A stretch of 5,568 bases of DNA from Euzebyaceae bacterium (GTDB lineage Bacteria; Actinomycetota; Nitriliruptoria; Euzebyales; Egibacteraceae), in the NCBI GenBank assembly GCA_013696915.1, contig JACCXR010000212.1:1-5568 (forward strand), read 5' to 3'. Positions 1-5,568 of the stretch are shown here, piece after piece. Both the position numbers and the translations under genes were made by a program. The notes beneath the pieces were generated by a model that worked only from the letters and a program-made list of their open reading frames with translations, had not been told where the DNA came from and ran no database searches. Position 1 is the stretch's first letter. Every line of letters begins with the position of its first letter.

Positions 1-1354
1 CCCCCGGGACGACCGAGTCCGGGGCCGTCGCGGCGGCGGCGGCCGGCACCGGGGTCGCCGAGCCGATGAACCGGTCGAACAGCGGCCCGGTCATCGCGGT
101 CGTGATCAGCGCCATCAGCACGCCGCCCAGCTGCATCACCGGGGTGATGACGCCGTTCTGGACCCCGACGAGCGCGACGACGAGCACGAGCAGCCCACGG
201 CAGTTCATGAGGATGCCGAGGACGTTGCCCTCGGCCCACGACAGGCCGCCGGCGCGCGCGAACGCGGCCCCGCCCCCCCACTTGCCGACGATGCCGGCGA
301 GGAGGAACACGGCGATCCCCCCGAGCGCGGCGACGGACAGCTGCGTGAAGTCGGTCGTCAGGCCGGAGAAGGCGAGGAAGATCGGCAGCAGGACCGTGCC
401 GGTGAGCTCTGCGAGGCGGGCCGTCATGTCGGCGAACAGGCCCTTGCGGGCGGGCAGGACCATGCCCGCGAGGAACCCGCCGACGATGACGTTGATCCCG
501 ATCTGGTGGGCCACGTAGCCGGAGGCGAACAGCACGACCAGGATGGTCGCGAACGTCCCGGAGGTCATGCCGCGCGCCTCGTAGCTGCGGCCCATCGGGG
601 CCAGCGCCGGCTGCACGACCCCGAACATCACGGCGAGGTAGACCACGGTGAGGACGAGCTTTAACACGAGGCCGCCGACGCTCCCACCGCCCGCGATCGA
701 CGACGCCGCGGCGACCGCGAGGAACATGAGGATCGTGCAGATCGCCGCCGCGGCGATGCCGGTCGCCCCCATCGGGCTGGTGGTCAGCCCCTTCTCCTGG
801 AGGATGCGGACCATGACGGGGAAGGCCGTGACGGCGAGCATCGCGCCGACGAACAGCGTGAACCCGAGATCCGAGGCCTCCGCCGCCCTGAAGGTGTCGT
901 TGGCGAGCAGCGGGGCGACCGCGAAGCCGAGCGCGATCGGGACCGCCACGACGCCGACCCCGACCAGCACGATGCCGCGGATCTTGCCCTTCAGCAGCGC
1001 GAAGTCGAATTCGAGTCCGGTGAGGAACATGAACAGCAGCAGTGCGATCTGACCGAGGACCCCGAGCACGCCGCGAGCCTGGAACGGGAAGAAGCACTCC
1101 GTCGGGCTGGGCATCGGCCCGGCCGGGTTGGCGGCGATCGCCGCGTCGCAGTGCAGCCACGCCGGTGGGCTGAAGCCGCCCCACAGCGTCGCACCCAGGA
1201 GGGTGGGGCCGAGCAGGACGCCGGCGACGATCTCGCCGACCACCCGCGGTTGGCCGATCTTTGTGAACAGCGTCCCGACGACTCGCGCCGCGACGAGGAT
1301 CAGGACGATGTCCAACAGGACGAACGCCGTGACCTGGCTCGGGCTCAACGGCAT
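1..1354 (-). CDS. CPA2-family cation:proton antiporter paralogue lacking the Asp-Asp ion-binding pair (3' end outside window)
   Basis: This is a polytopic inner-membrane protein of the monovalent cation:proton antiporter-2 (Na+/H+ exchanger fold) family. I translated 451 residues from the ATG whose A is at 1354, and the frame is still open at the left edge. A good GGAGG at 1367-1363 lies 8 bases upstream of this start. About 12-13 hydrophobic segments fill residues 7-425. Family signatures are QPRVVGEIVAGVLLGPTLLG (35-54), FMFLTGLEFD (109-118), TAFPV (176-180), a helix Lys (K358) and NCRGL (384-388). At the position of the family Asp-Asp, residues 206-207 are Cys-Thr, and residue 390 is Val where the neighbouring paralogue has Glu. 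A 24-residue insertion after residue 54 carries C69 and C87. From about 430 the protein becomes an Ala/Pro-rich tail, partly encoded by a GCG/GCC run. Family membership is secure. Actual transport activity is doubtful given the missing carboxylates, and substrate cannot be told from sequence. Confidence 0.88.
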   Translation of the reverse strand, partial: MPLSPSQVTAFVLLDIVLILVAARVVGTLFTKIGQPRVVGEIVAGVLLGPTLLGATLWGGFSPPAWLHCDAAIAANPAGPMPSPTECFFPFQARGVLGVLGQIALLLFMFLTGLEFDFALLKGKIRGIVLVGVGVVAVPIALGFAVAPLLANDTFRAAEASDLGFTLFVGAMLAVTAFPVMVRILQEKGLTTSPMGATGIAAAAICTILMFLAVAAASSIAGGGSVGGLVLKLVLTVVYLAVMFGVVQPALAPMGRSYEARGMTSGTFATILVVLFASGYVAHQIGINVIVGGFLAGMVLPARKGLFADMTARLAELTGTVLLPIFLAFSGLTTDFTQLSVAALGGIAVFLLAGIVGKWGGGAAFARAGGLSWAEGNVLGILMNCRGLLVLVVALVGVQNGVITPVMQLGGVLMALITTAMTGPLFDRFIGSATPVPAAAAATAPDSVVPG

Positions 1355-1362
1355 GGCTCCCA

Positions 1363-1367
1363 CCTCC
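1363..1367 (-). promoter_or_regulatory. Shine-Dalgarno of the downstream antiporter paralogue
   Basis: The minus strand reads GGAGG here, 8 bases before the ATG at 1354, which fixes this start. It lies 5 bases downstream of the 18-base palindrome, so folding of that palindrome in mRNA could affect ribosome access (inference). Confidence 0.7.
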
Positions 1368-1372
1368 GCGCT

Positions 1373-1390
1373 GATGCGCCGCGGCGCATC
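1373..1390. repeat. 18-base perfect palindrome upstream of the downstream paralogue
   Basis: GATGCGCCGCGGCGCATC is its own reverse complement and has no spacer. It sits in the 112-base gap between the two antiporter genes, just upstream of the ribosome binding site of the second. It could be a dimeric-repressor operator, or an RNA or cruciform-forming element. In such GC-rich DNA the central GC part is cheap by chance, but the flanking GAT/ATC arms make the symmetry more notable. No regulator family is recognised. Confidence 0.5.
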
Positions 1391-1395
1391 CTCCT

Positions 1396-1418
1396 CCCGC
1401 CGGCCGGCGGCCGGCGGG
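1396..1418. repeat. Strong GC hairpin between the antiporter genes, possible weak or U-less terminator
   Basis: A perfect 10-bp stem (CCCGCCGGCC at 1396-1405 with its complement at 1409-1418) encloses a 3-base loop. It lies about 50 bases after the TAG stop of the upstream antiporter gene. On the minus strand it is followed by GAGGAGGAT rather than a T tract, so it is not a classical intrinsic terminator. It could attenuate read-through, protect the 3' end of the first cistron, or separate expression of the two genes. Confidence 0.45.
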
Positions 1419-1466
1419 TCTTCCCGTTCCCCCGCGGGTCGTCCGGCCCGCGTCCAACCCGTCCCG

Positions 1467-3728
1467 CTACGAACCCGGTGCGTCGCCGACCGCCGTCGCG
1501 CCCGCCTCGGTGCGTGCGCCCGAACCGTCGGCCTCTGCGGACTGCGCGCTCGACCGCCGGCGCTCGAGACGACGGATCATCTCCGCGAGCCCGCCGCGCG
1601 CCTGGTCGGTGGCGGCGGCCACGACCAGCGCCGCGGAGCCCAGGGCCGCGACGACGCGGTCCGTTCGCAGACCGTACTCGCCGTCGGCCAGCCCCTCGGC
1701 GTCGATCCCGACCACGACGACCGCGCGGTCCGCCGCATGGCCCGCCAGCTCGGCGTCGACGCCGCGGGACGGCGCGACGCTGCGCGCCGACGGGGCGAGC
1801 CGGCCGGCGTCCTCGACCAGCGTCGAGGTCTTCCTCGCCCGGCGCCGCCCCTGGGCGGGGTCGTCGACGAACAGGACCTCCGCGCCGACACCCCTGGCGA
1901 GCCGGACCGCGGCCTCGGCGGCGGCGTCGTCGTGCGGCCGGTCACCCGTCGTCACCGCCACCCGCCGCGGGTCGTCCAGGGGCAGCCCGCGCCCGGCCGG
2001 ATCGACGAGCACGGCCACGTCGGCGGTCGACGCGCCGCTGAAGAGCCGGTGCAGGAATCCCCGCCGTTCGGGACCGCCGGCCGCCAGGGCGTCGAGGAGG
2101 ATCACGTCGGCCTCCAGCGAGGCGCTCTGCGCCAGAAGATCGGTCGCGATGTCGCCCGAGAACCGCGACAGGACCGTGCACGGGATCCCCAGGCCCTCCA
2201 CCCGGCGGGCCTGCGCGTTCAGCGCGCCCATCGAGCCCGCCATCGCCGCGAGCTCCGCGACGAGTCCCGAGCTGACCTCGCCGCCGGCCGCGTGGGTGGT
2301 CAGGCGCGAGAGCACGATCTCCGCCGGCCGCTCGTCGCCGACCAATGCGACCGCGACGTCGACCAGACGCTCGGCGTTCTCCGGCGCCTCGGCCACGACC
2401 AGGATCCGGTAGGCGTCGACGATCCCCAGCGCCGCGCGCTCGGCTTCGGCGATGTCGCGCTGGAGCTGCTTCTCCGGGTAGACGGCCCGCAGCAGCGGCC
2501 CGGTCATCACCGTCGTGACGATCGCCATGATCACCATCATCGTGAACAGCGACTGATCGAGGACGCCGATGGACAGGCCCACGTTCAGGATGACCAGCTC
2601 CGTCAAGCCCCGGGTGTTCATCAGGACGCCGATGGCCGACGCCTGCTGCGTGCGCACGCCCTGCGCCCGCGCCGCCACCGTCGCGCCGATGAACTTGCCG
2701 CCGATCGCCACCAGGAGGATCAGCCCCAGCTCGGGCAGCGCGCCGGCGCCGAGCCCCCGGATGTCGACGTTGAGGCCGGTCGCGATGAAGAAGACCGGCA
2801 GCAGAAGCAGGACGGTGACCTGTTCGAGGCGTTCGAGCAGCTCGTGGAAGAAGGCGGCGGTGTCCTTGCGAGGCATGACGGCGCCGAAGGTGAAGGCGCC
2901 GAAGATCGCGTGGATGCCGATCCGGTCCGTCGTGTAGGACGAGACGAGGATGCCGATCAGGACGACCGCGAGGATCTCCGGGGTCAGCTTGCCGGCGGCC
3001 CGGTAGCGGTCGCCCAGCCGGGCGAGGAGAGGCTTGACCATGAGGAACATCGCGGCGATGTAGACGACCGACAGCCCGACGTCCGTGGGCAGGGTGGCGA
3101 GGCTCGTGCCGCGGGCGATCGCGACCACGACGGCGAGCAGCGACCAGGCGAGGATGTCGTCGACGGCCGCGCATGCGAGCGCGAGCGCGCCGACGGGCGT
3201 CCGGTTCATGCCGCGGTCGGTGAGGATGCGCGCCAGGACCGGGAAGGCCGTGATCGACATCGCGGCGCCGAGGAACAGGGCGAAGGGCAGGAACTCCACG
3301 GCGTCGAACCCCGCGATCACGTCGTGGCGGGGGTGCAGGTAGGTGGCGAGGGCCAGCCCGAGGCCGAACGGCAGCACGACGGACGTGACGGAGATGATCG
3401 CCGCCACGCGCTCCTTGCCGCGGATGAGGTTGAGGTCCAGTTCCAGCCCGACGATGAACATGAAGATGATCAGCCCGAGCTGGGCAATCACGCCGAGGAA
3501 CGGCCGGACCTCGGTGGGGAAGATCCGGGCGGGCAGGTCACCCGGGAGCAGGCCGAGCAGCGACGGCCCGAGAGCGATCCCGGCGATGATCTCGCCCACC
3601 ACGGCGGGTTGGCGGATGCGCCGGAACGCCGCGCCCATGAGCCGCGCGACGACGATGATGATCGCGATGTCGATGAAGACGATCGCGGCCAGCTCGTCCG
3701 TCGCCGCGAGAACCGTGATGACCCGCAT
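1467..3728 (-). CDS. CPA2-family cation:proton antiporter with CHX-like two-part Usp-like cytoplasmic tail
   Basis: This is an inner-membrane exchanger predicted to swap a monovalent cation (K+ or Na+) for protons. It has 753 residues from the chosen ATG at 3728, ending in TAG at 1467. The frame extends to a GTG at 3800, but that adds 24 Arg/Trp-rich residues without a ribosome site. The 3728 ATG has GGAG 9 bases upstream, and its N terminus aligns with the neighbouring paralogue. The membrane domain spans about 8-415. Motifs are RQPAVVGEIIAGIALGPSLL (39-58), FMFIVGLELD (89-98), TAFPV (160-164), AAVDDILAW (187-195) with the ion-binding D190-D191, K345 and NTRGLTELVILNVG (371-384). The tail holds two alpha/beta segments at about 440-585 and 588-710. 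The first ends in ADVAVLVDPAGRG, closely resembling the end of the first nucleotide-binding-like tail domain of plant CHX proteins. The last ~45 residues are charged and disordered-looking. Family is certain; the cation is unknown. Confidence 0.93.
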   Translation of the reverse strand: MRVITVLAATDELAAIVFIDIAIIIVVARLMGAAFRRIRQPAVVGEIIAGIALGPSLLGLLPGDLPARIFPTEVRPFLGVIAQLGLIIFMFIVGLELDLNLIRGKERVAAIISVTSVVLPFGLGLALATYLHPRHDVIAGFDAVEFLPFALFLGAAMSITAFPVLARILTDRGMNRTPVGALALACAAVDDILAWSLLAVVVAIARGTSLATLPTDVGLSVVYIAAMFLMVKPLLARLGDRYRAAGKLTPEILAVVLIGILVSSYTTDRIGIHAIFGAFTFGAVMPRKDTAAFFHELLERLEQVTVLLLLPVFFIATGLNVDIRGLGAGALPELGLILLVAIGGKFIGATVAARAQGVRTQQASAIGVLMNTRGLTELVILNVGLSIGVLDQSLFTMMVIMAIVTTVMTGPLLRAVYPEKQLQRDIAEAERAALGIVDAYRILVVAEAPENAERLVDVAVALVGDERPAEIVLSRLTTHAAGGEVSSGLVAELAAMAGSMGALNAQARRVEGLGIPCTVLSRFSGDIATDLLAQSASLEADVILLDALAAGGPERRGFLHRLFSGASTADVAVLVDPAGRGLPLDDPRRVAVTTGDRPHDDAAAEAAVRLARGVGAEVLFVDDPAQGRRRARKTSTLVEDAGRLAPSARSVAPSRGVDAELAGHAADRAVVVVGIDAEGLADGEYGLRTDRVVAALGSAALVVAAATDQARGGLAEMIRRLERRRSSAQSAEADGSGARTEAGATAVGDAPGS

Positions 3729-3737
3729 CCCTGCCCG

Positions 3738-3741
3738 CTCC
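3738..3741 (-). promoter_or_regulatory. Ribosome binding site supporting the ATG start at 3728
   Basis: The minus strand reads GGAGCGGGCAGGGATG; GGAG is 9 bases from the ATG. The longer alternative start (GTG at 3800) has no comparable site, so this decides the start of the Asp-Asp antiporter gene. Confidence 0.55.
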
Positions 3742-3822
3742 GTCCACGCCAGGCGCCGACCGAACACCCGCCACCCGAAACCACCCCGGAGCCACGCCAC
3801 GAGCCGTGACCGCGCGCTGTTG

Positions 3823-3828
3823 ACGGTA
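3823..3828 (-). promoter_or_regulatory. Candidate -10 box for the antiporter genes
   Basis: On the minus strand TACCGT fits the TANNNT pattern of actinobacterial -10 boxes. It lies about 95 bases upstream of the ATG at 3728. A poor -35 (TGAAAA) occurs 17 bases further upstream. The match is weak and the call is tentative. Confidence 0.25.
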
Positions 3829-3917
3829 GCACGCCGGGTGCCGGATTTTCAGGTGAGGGCGGGCCGTCTTGGTGTACGCGGTATCAAACGGCGGCCCCCA
3901 CGCTCACGTCTACGCTG

Positions 3918-3926
3918 TGTTAGATT
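3918..3926 (+). promoter_or_regulatory. Candidate extended -10 promoter for the kinase gene
   Basis: TGTTAGATT is an extended -10 (TGN followed by TANNNT) in the least GC-rich part of the intergenic region, 138 bases upstream of the kinase GTG. No good -35 is visible at the usual distance, which is tolerable for an extended -10 promoter. Transcription would begin around 3933, which would overlap the imperfect palindrome at 3934-3947. Confidence 0.35.
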
Positions 3927-3933
3927 GACCGCC

Positions 3934-3947
3934 GGTGCACGTGCGCC
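3934..3947. promoter_or_regulatory. Imperfect palindrome at the predicted kinase transcription start, possible operator
   Basis: GGTGCACGTGCGCC pairs at 6 of 7 positions around a perfect GCACGTGC core. Its place, just downstream of the candidate -10 at 3921-3926, is where a repressor would block transcription. No known regulator motif is recognised, and short palindromes are common in GC-rich DNA. Confidence 0.2.
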
Positions 3948-4064
3948 CCGTCGGGTCCACAGTGAGCGAGCGGGGATGGACACGGAGTCGATTCGGATGG
4001 CGGGGCTACCGGCAGAGCTGAAACGGACGGGCCCCGCTCGCGCGTCCGCCGGACGGGAACTCCC

Positions 4065-5568
4065 GTGAGCGACCGGAGCCCGGCGGACGAGGACGCCACC
4101 GCCGAGGTGCCCGGCCCCGGCGAGACGTGGGCCAGATTCGGGATCGACGGGTTCCAAGACCCCGTCGAGGTCGGCCGTGGCGGCTTCGGGCTGGTCTTCA
4201 AGGCCCACGAGGCGGCCTACGGCCGGACGGTGGCCATCAAGGTCCTCGGCACGGCCGGACTGGGCGCCGACGTCCGCCGGCGGTTCTCGGCCGAGCTGCG
4301 TGCGATGGGGACCCTGACCGACCATCCGCACATCGTCACCGTGTACACGTCCGGGACGTCGCCGCGGGGCTTCTCCTTCATCGTGATGGCCTACATGCCG
4401 GGCGGCTCGCTCGCGGACCGGCTCCAGCGGCAGGGGGCTTTCTCCGCGGAGGAGGCCGCGGACATCGGCGTCAAGCTGGCCGGCGCGCTCGAGACCGCCC
4501 ATCGGGCGGGCATCCTCCACCGCGACATCAAGCCCGAGAACGTCCTGATCTCCGCGTTCGGCGAACCGAGCCTCTGCGACTTCGGGATCGCCCGCGTGCA
4601 GGGCGGGACGGAGACCAAGTCGGGGACGATCACCGCGAGCCTGGCCCACGCCGCACCCGAGATCCTCGAGGGCGCCAAGCCGTCGGCCCGTTCGGACACC
4701 TACGCCCTGGCGTCGACGCTGTACGCGCTGGTGCGGGGGCGCGCCGCGTTCGTCAGCGACACCGACGAGTCCCTGCACCCGCTGCTCGTGCGGATTCTCA
4801 CCAAGCCCATCCCCGACCTGCGGCCCGCCGGCGTGCCCGACGACTTCTGCGCCGTGGTCGAGCGGGCCATGGAGAAGGATCCCGCCGCGCGGACGCCCAC
4901 CCCCGAGGAGTTCGGGCGCCAGCTGCAGGAGGTCCAGCGCGCCCACGGGCTCGTGCCCACGCAGATGAGGATTCGCGGCGACACGGCGGTCTCCGACCTC
5001 CCGGACGATCCGCTCCCCTCTGCTGCACCCGTCCCCACGGCCGACGTCGCCCCGCCCGATGCGCCCCTGCCGGCCGCCGTCGTGCCACCGGTTCCGCCGC
5101 CGGCTCCGCCAGGGAGGTCTTCGGTCACGCCGTCCGAGCCGCTGGGGAGGTCGTCGGTCACCCCGCCGGAGCCGCTGGGCGTGGACACGGATGACCAGGA
5201 GCCCGTCGCCGGCGTCCGCGCGGAGGCCGCTCCCGTGGGCGTCCGCCCGGCCGACCTGACCGCCCCGACCCGCCCCGCGTCCACGAGCCGGCCCCCGACG
5301 TCGCCGGGGGCGAGACCGCTCGGAGCACCACGCCCGCCGCGCCGCAAGGCGCTGCTGCTCGCGCTCGCCGCACTCCTGCTCGTCGGAGGCGGCGGCGGGC
5401 TGGTGTTCGCCGCGAACCAGGGCTCGCCCCCCCCGACGGAGCCGACGCAGTCGCCGGAATCCCCCCAGAGCAAGCCGGTGCCGTCGCCATCCCCTTCACC
5501 GTCGGAGAGCCCTTCACCGTCGGAGAGCCCGTCCCCGTCGGAGAGCCCGTCCCCGTCGGAGAGCCCGT
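4065..5568 (+). CDS. Membrane-anchored bacterial Ser/Thr protein kinase (3' end outside window)
   Basis: This is a Hanks-type kinase that phosphorylates Ser/Thr on proteins, with its catalytic domain predicted in the cytoplasm. I read 501 residues from the GTG at 4065, the first usable start after the in-frame stop at 3963; the frame is open at the right edge. The kinase domain (about 29-292) is complete: glycine loop GRGGFG (37-42), VAIK with K59, helix-C E77, HRDIKPEN (152-159) with catalytic D154 and N159, DFG (172-174), APE (197-199), SDTYAL with D211, and KDPAAR with R276. The segment before APE reads ASLAH instead of the usual GTPxY, a conservative variant. A Pro/Ala/Ser-rich linker (about 293-425) contains an 11-residue duplication. 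RRK (426-428) and a hydrophobic helix (429-449) predict one membrane pass with the tail outside. The tail is Pro/Ser/Thr-rich and becomes PSPSES repeats. No PASTA or other sensor domain is seen before the edge. All catalytic residues are present, so an active kinase is expected; targets are unknown. Confidence 0.95.
   Translation, partial: MSDRSPADEDATAEVPGPGETWARFGIDGFQDPVEVGRGGFGLVFKAHEAAYGRTVAIKVLGTAGLGADVRRRFSAELRAMGTLTDHPHIVTVYTSGTSPRGFSFIVMAYMPGGSLADRLQRQGAFSAEEAADIGVKLAGALETAHRAGILHRDIKPENVLISAFGEPSLCDFGIARVQGGTETKSGTITASLAHAAPEILEGAKPSARSDTYALASTLYALVRGRAAFVSDTDESLHPLLVRILTKPIPDLRPAGVPDDFCAVVERAMEKDPAARTPTPEEFGRQLQEVQRAHGLVPTQMRIRGDTAVSDLPDDPLPSAAPVPTADVAPPDAPLPAAVVPPVPPPAPPGRSSVTPSEPLGRSSVTPPEPLGVDTDDQEPVAGVRAEAAPVGVRPADLTAPTRPASTSRPPTSPGARPLGAPRPPRRKALLLALAALLLVGGGGGLVFAANQGSPPPTEPTQSPESPQSKPVPSPSPSPSESPSPSESPSPSESPSPSESP
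5112..5177 (+). repeat. 33-base tandem duplication in the kinase linker
   Basis: Two adjacent 33-base units (5112-5144 and 5145-5177) match at 29 of 33 positions and encode GRSSVTPSEPL and GRSSVTPPEPL. Two differences are silent and the other two change one Ser codon to Pro. This is an in-frame duplication within the cytoplasmic Pro-rich linker (residues 350-371). Each copy has Ser-Ser and Thr-Pro, possible but unproven autophosphorylation sites. Confidence 0.85.
5493..5568 (+). repeat. 18-base tandem repeat encoding PSPSES in the extracytoplasmic kinase tail
   Basis: Four full 18-base units (starting 5493, 5511, 5529 and 5547) and the first four bases of a fifth reach the window edge. All encode Pro-Ser-Pro-Ser-Glu-Ser (residues 477-500). 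Units 1 and 2 are identical to each other (CCTTCACCG start) and units 3 and 4 are identical to each other (CCGTCCCCG start). The peptide is the same throughout. Such a tail would be an extended, cell-wall-spanning or stalk-like segment outside the membrane. The total repeat number cannot be seen. Confidence 0.9.

Larger units (their letters stand above)
3729..4064. other. Divergent intergenic region between antiporter operon and kinase gene
   Basis: These 336 bases separate the divergently oriented antiporter and kinase genes. Part of it (about 3840-3930) is visibly less GC-rich than the flanking genes, with runs such as GGATTTTCAGG, GTATCAAACG and TGTGTTAGATTGACC, as expected for promoters. 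I see no structural RNA or clear terminator. The reading frames crossing it look like continuations of shadow frames. A 30-codon frame at 3976-4068 overlapping the kinase start is treated under findings. Confidence 0.6.

Noticed and set aside
3729..3800. N-terminal extension of the antiporter to a GTG at 3800
   Set aside because: The 24 added residues are Arg/Trp-rich, do not match the paralogue's N terminus, and the GTG has no ribosome site, while the ATG at 3728 has GGAG at proper spacing.
1128..3809. An 893-codon plus-strand open frame opposite the complete antiporter gene
   Set aside because: Its translation is a low-complexity Arg/Asp/Gly/His-rich protein without any recognisable fold or motif. 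It arises because GC-rich third positions on the minus-strand gene suppress stops on the other strand. The antiporter frame has full family motifs.
3820..3848. Plus-strand TTGACG followed after 17-18 bases by GGATTT/GATTTT as a kinase promoter
   Set aside because: The -35 is good, but the -10 lacks the first T of TANNNT and lies over 200 bases from the kinase start. The extended -10 at 3918-3926 is a better candidate.
3849..4946. A 365-codon minus-strand frame opposite the kinase
   Set aside because: It is antisense to the invariant kinase motifs, Gly/Arg/Ala-rich, spans the promoter region and lacks domain signatures. Treated as a shadow frame.
4127..5194. A 355-codon plus-strand frame within the kinase gene
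   Set aside because: It is an out-of-frame shadow (Arg/Gly/Pro-rich). The frame beginning at 4065 carries all kinase catalytic motifs.
4700..5473. A 257-codon minus-strand frame opposite the kinase linker and membrane helix
   Set aside because: Its Gly/Ser/Thr-rich composition mirrors the Pro/Ala/Ser linker on the other strand; no domain or ribosome site was recognised.

Overview
The window reads as a chromosomal fragment from a very high-GC bacterium, most likely an actinobacterium. The reasons are strong G/C bias at third codon positions, long spurious antisense reading frames, GTG start use, and a membrane-anchored eukaryotic-like Ser/Thr kinase. I cannot name a genus from the sequence alone.

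Layout: (1) 1-1354, minus strand, the N-terminal 451 residues of a CPA2-type cation:proton antiporter-like membrane protein that runs off the left edge. (2) 1355-1466, a 112-base spacer holding an 18-base perfect palindrome and a separate 10-bp-stem hairpin. (3) 1467-3728, minus strand, a complete CPA2 antiporter with a long cytoplasmic tail that looks like two Usp-like domains, the architecture of plant CHX exchangers. (4) 3729-4064, a divergent intergenic region with candidate promoters for both directions. (5) 4065-5568, plus strand, a Ser/Thr protein kinase with a cytoplasmic kinase domain, Pro-rich linker, one membrane helix and a Pro/Ser/Glu repeat tail, running off the right edge.

The two antiporter genes are tandem paralogues: their membrane domains align almost without gaps through the key helices. 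The upstream, complete gene keeps the Asp-Asp pair that defines ion binding in this superfamily. The downstream gene has Cys-Thr at exactly that place, and Val where its neighbour has Glu in the conserved N-T/C-R-G-L helix. Since CPA2 exchangers work as dimers, the pair may be an active exchanger plus a transport-dead partner, sensor or regulator. That is an inference and is the most interesting point in the window. The divergently transcribed kinase may or may not belong to the same regulatory unit.

No rRNA, tRNA, CRISPR array or mobile element was seen.
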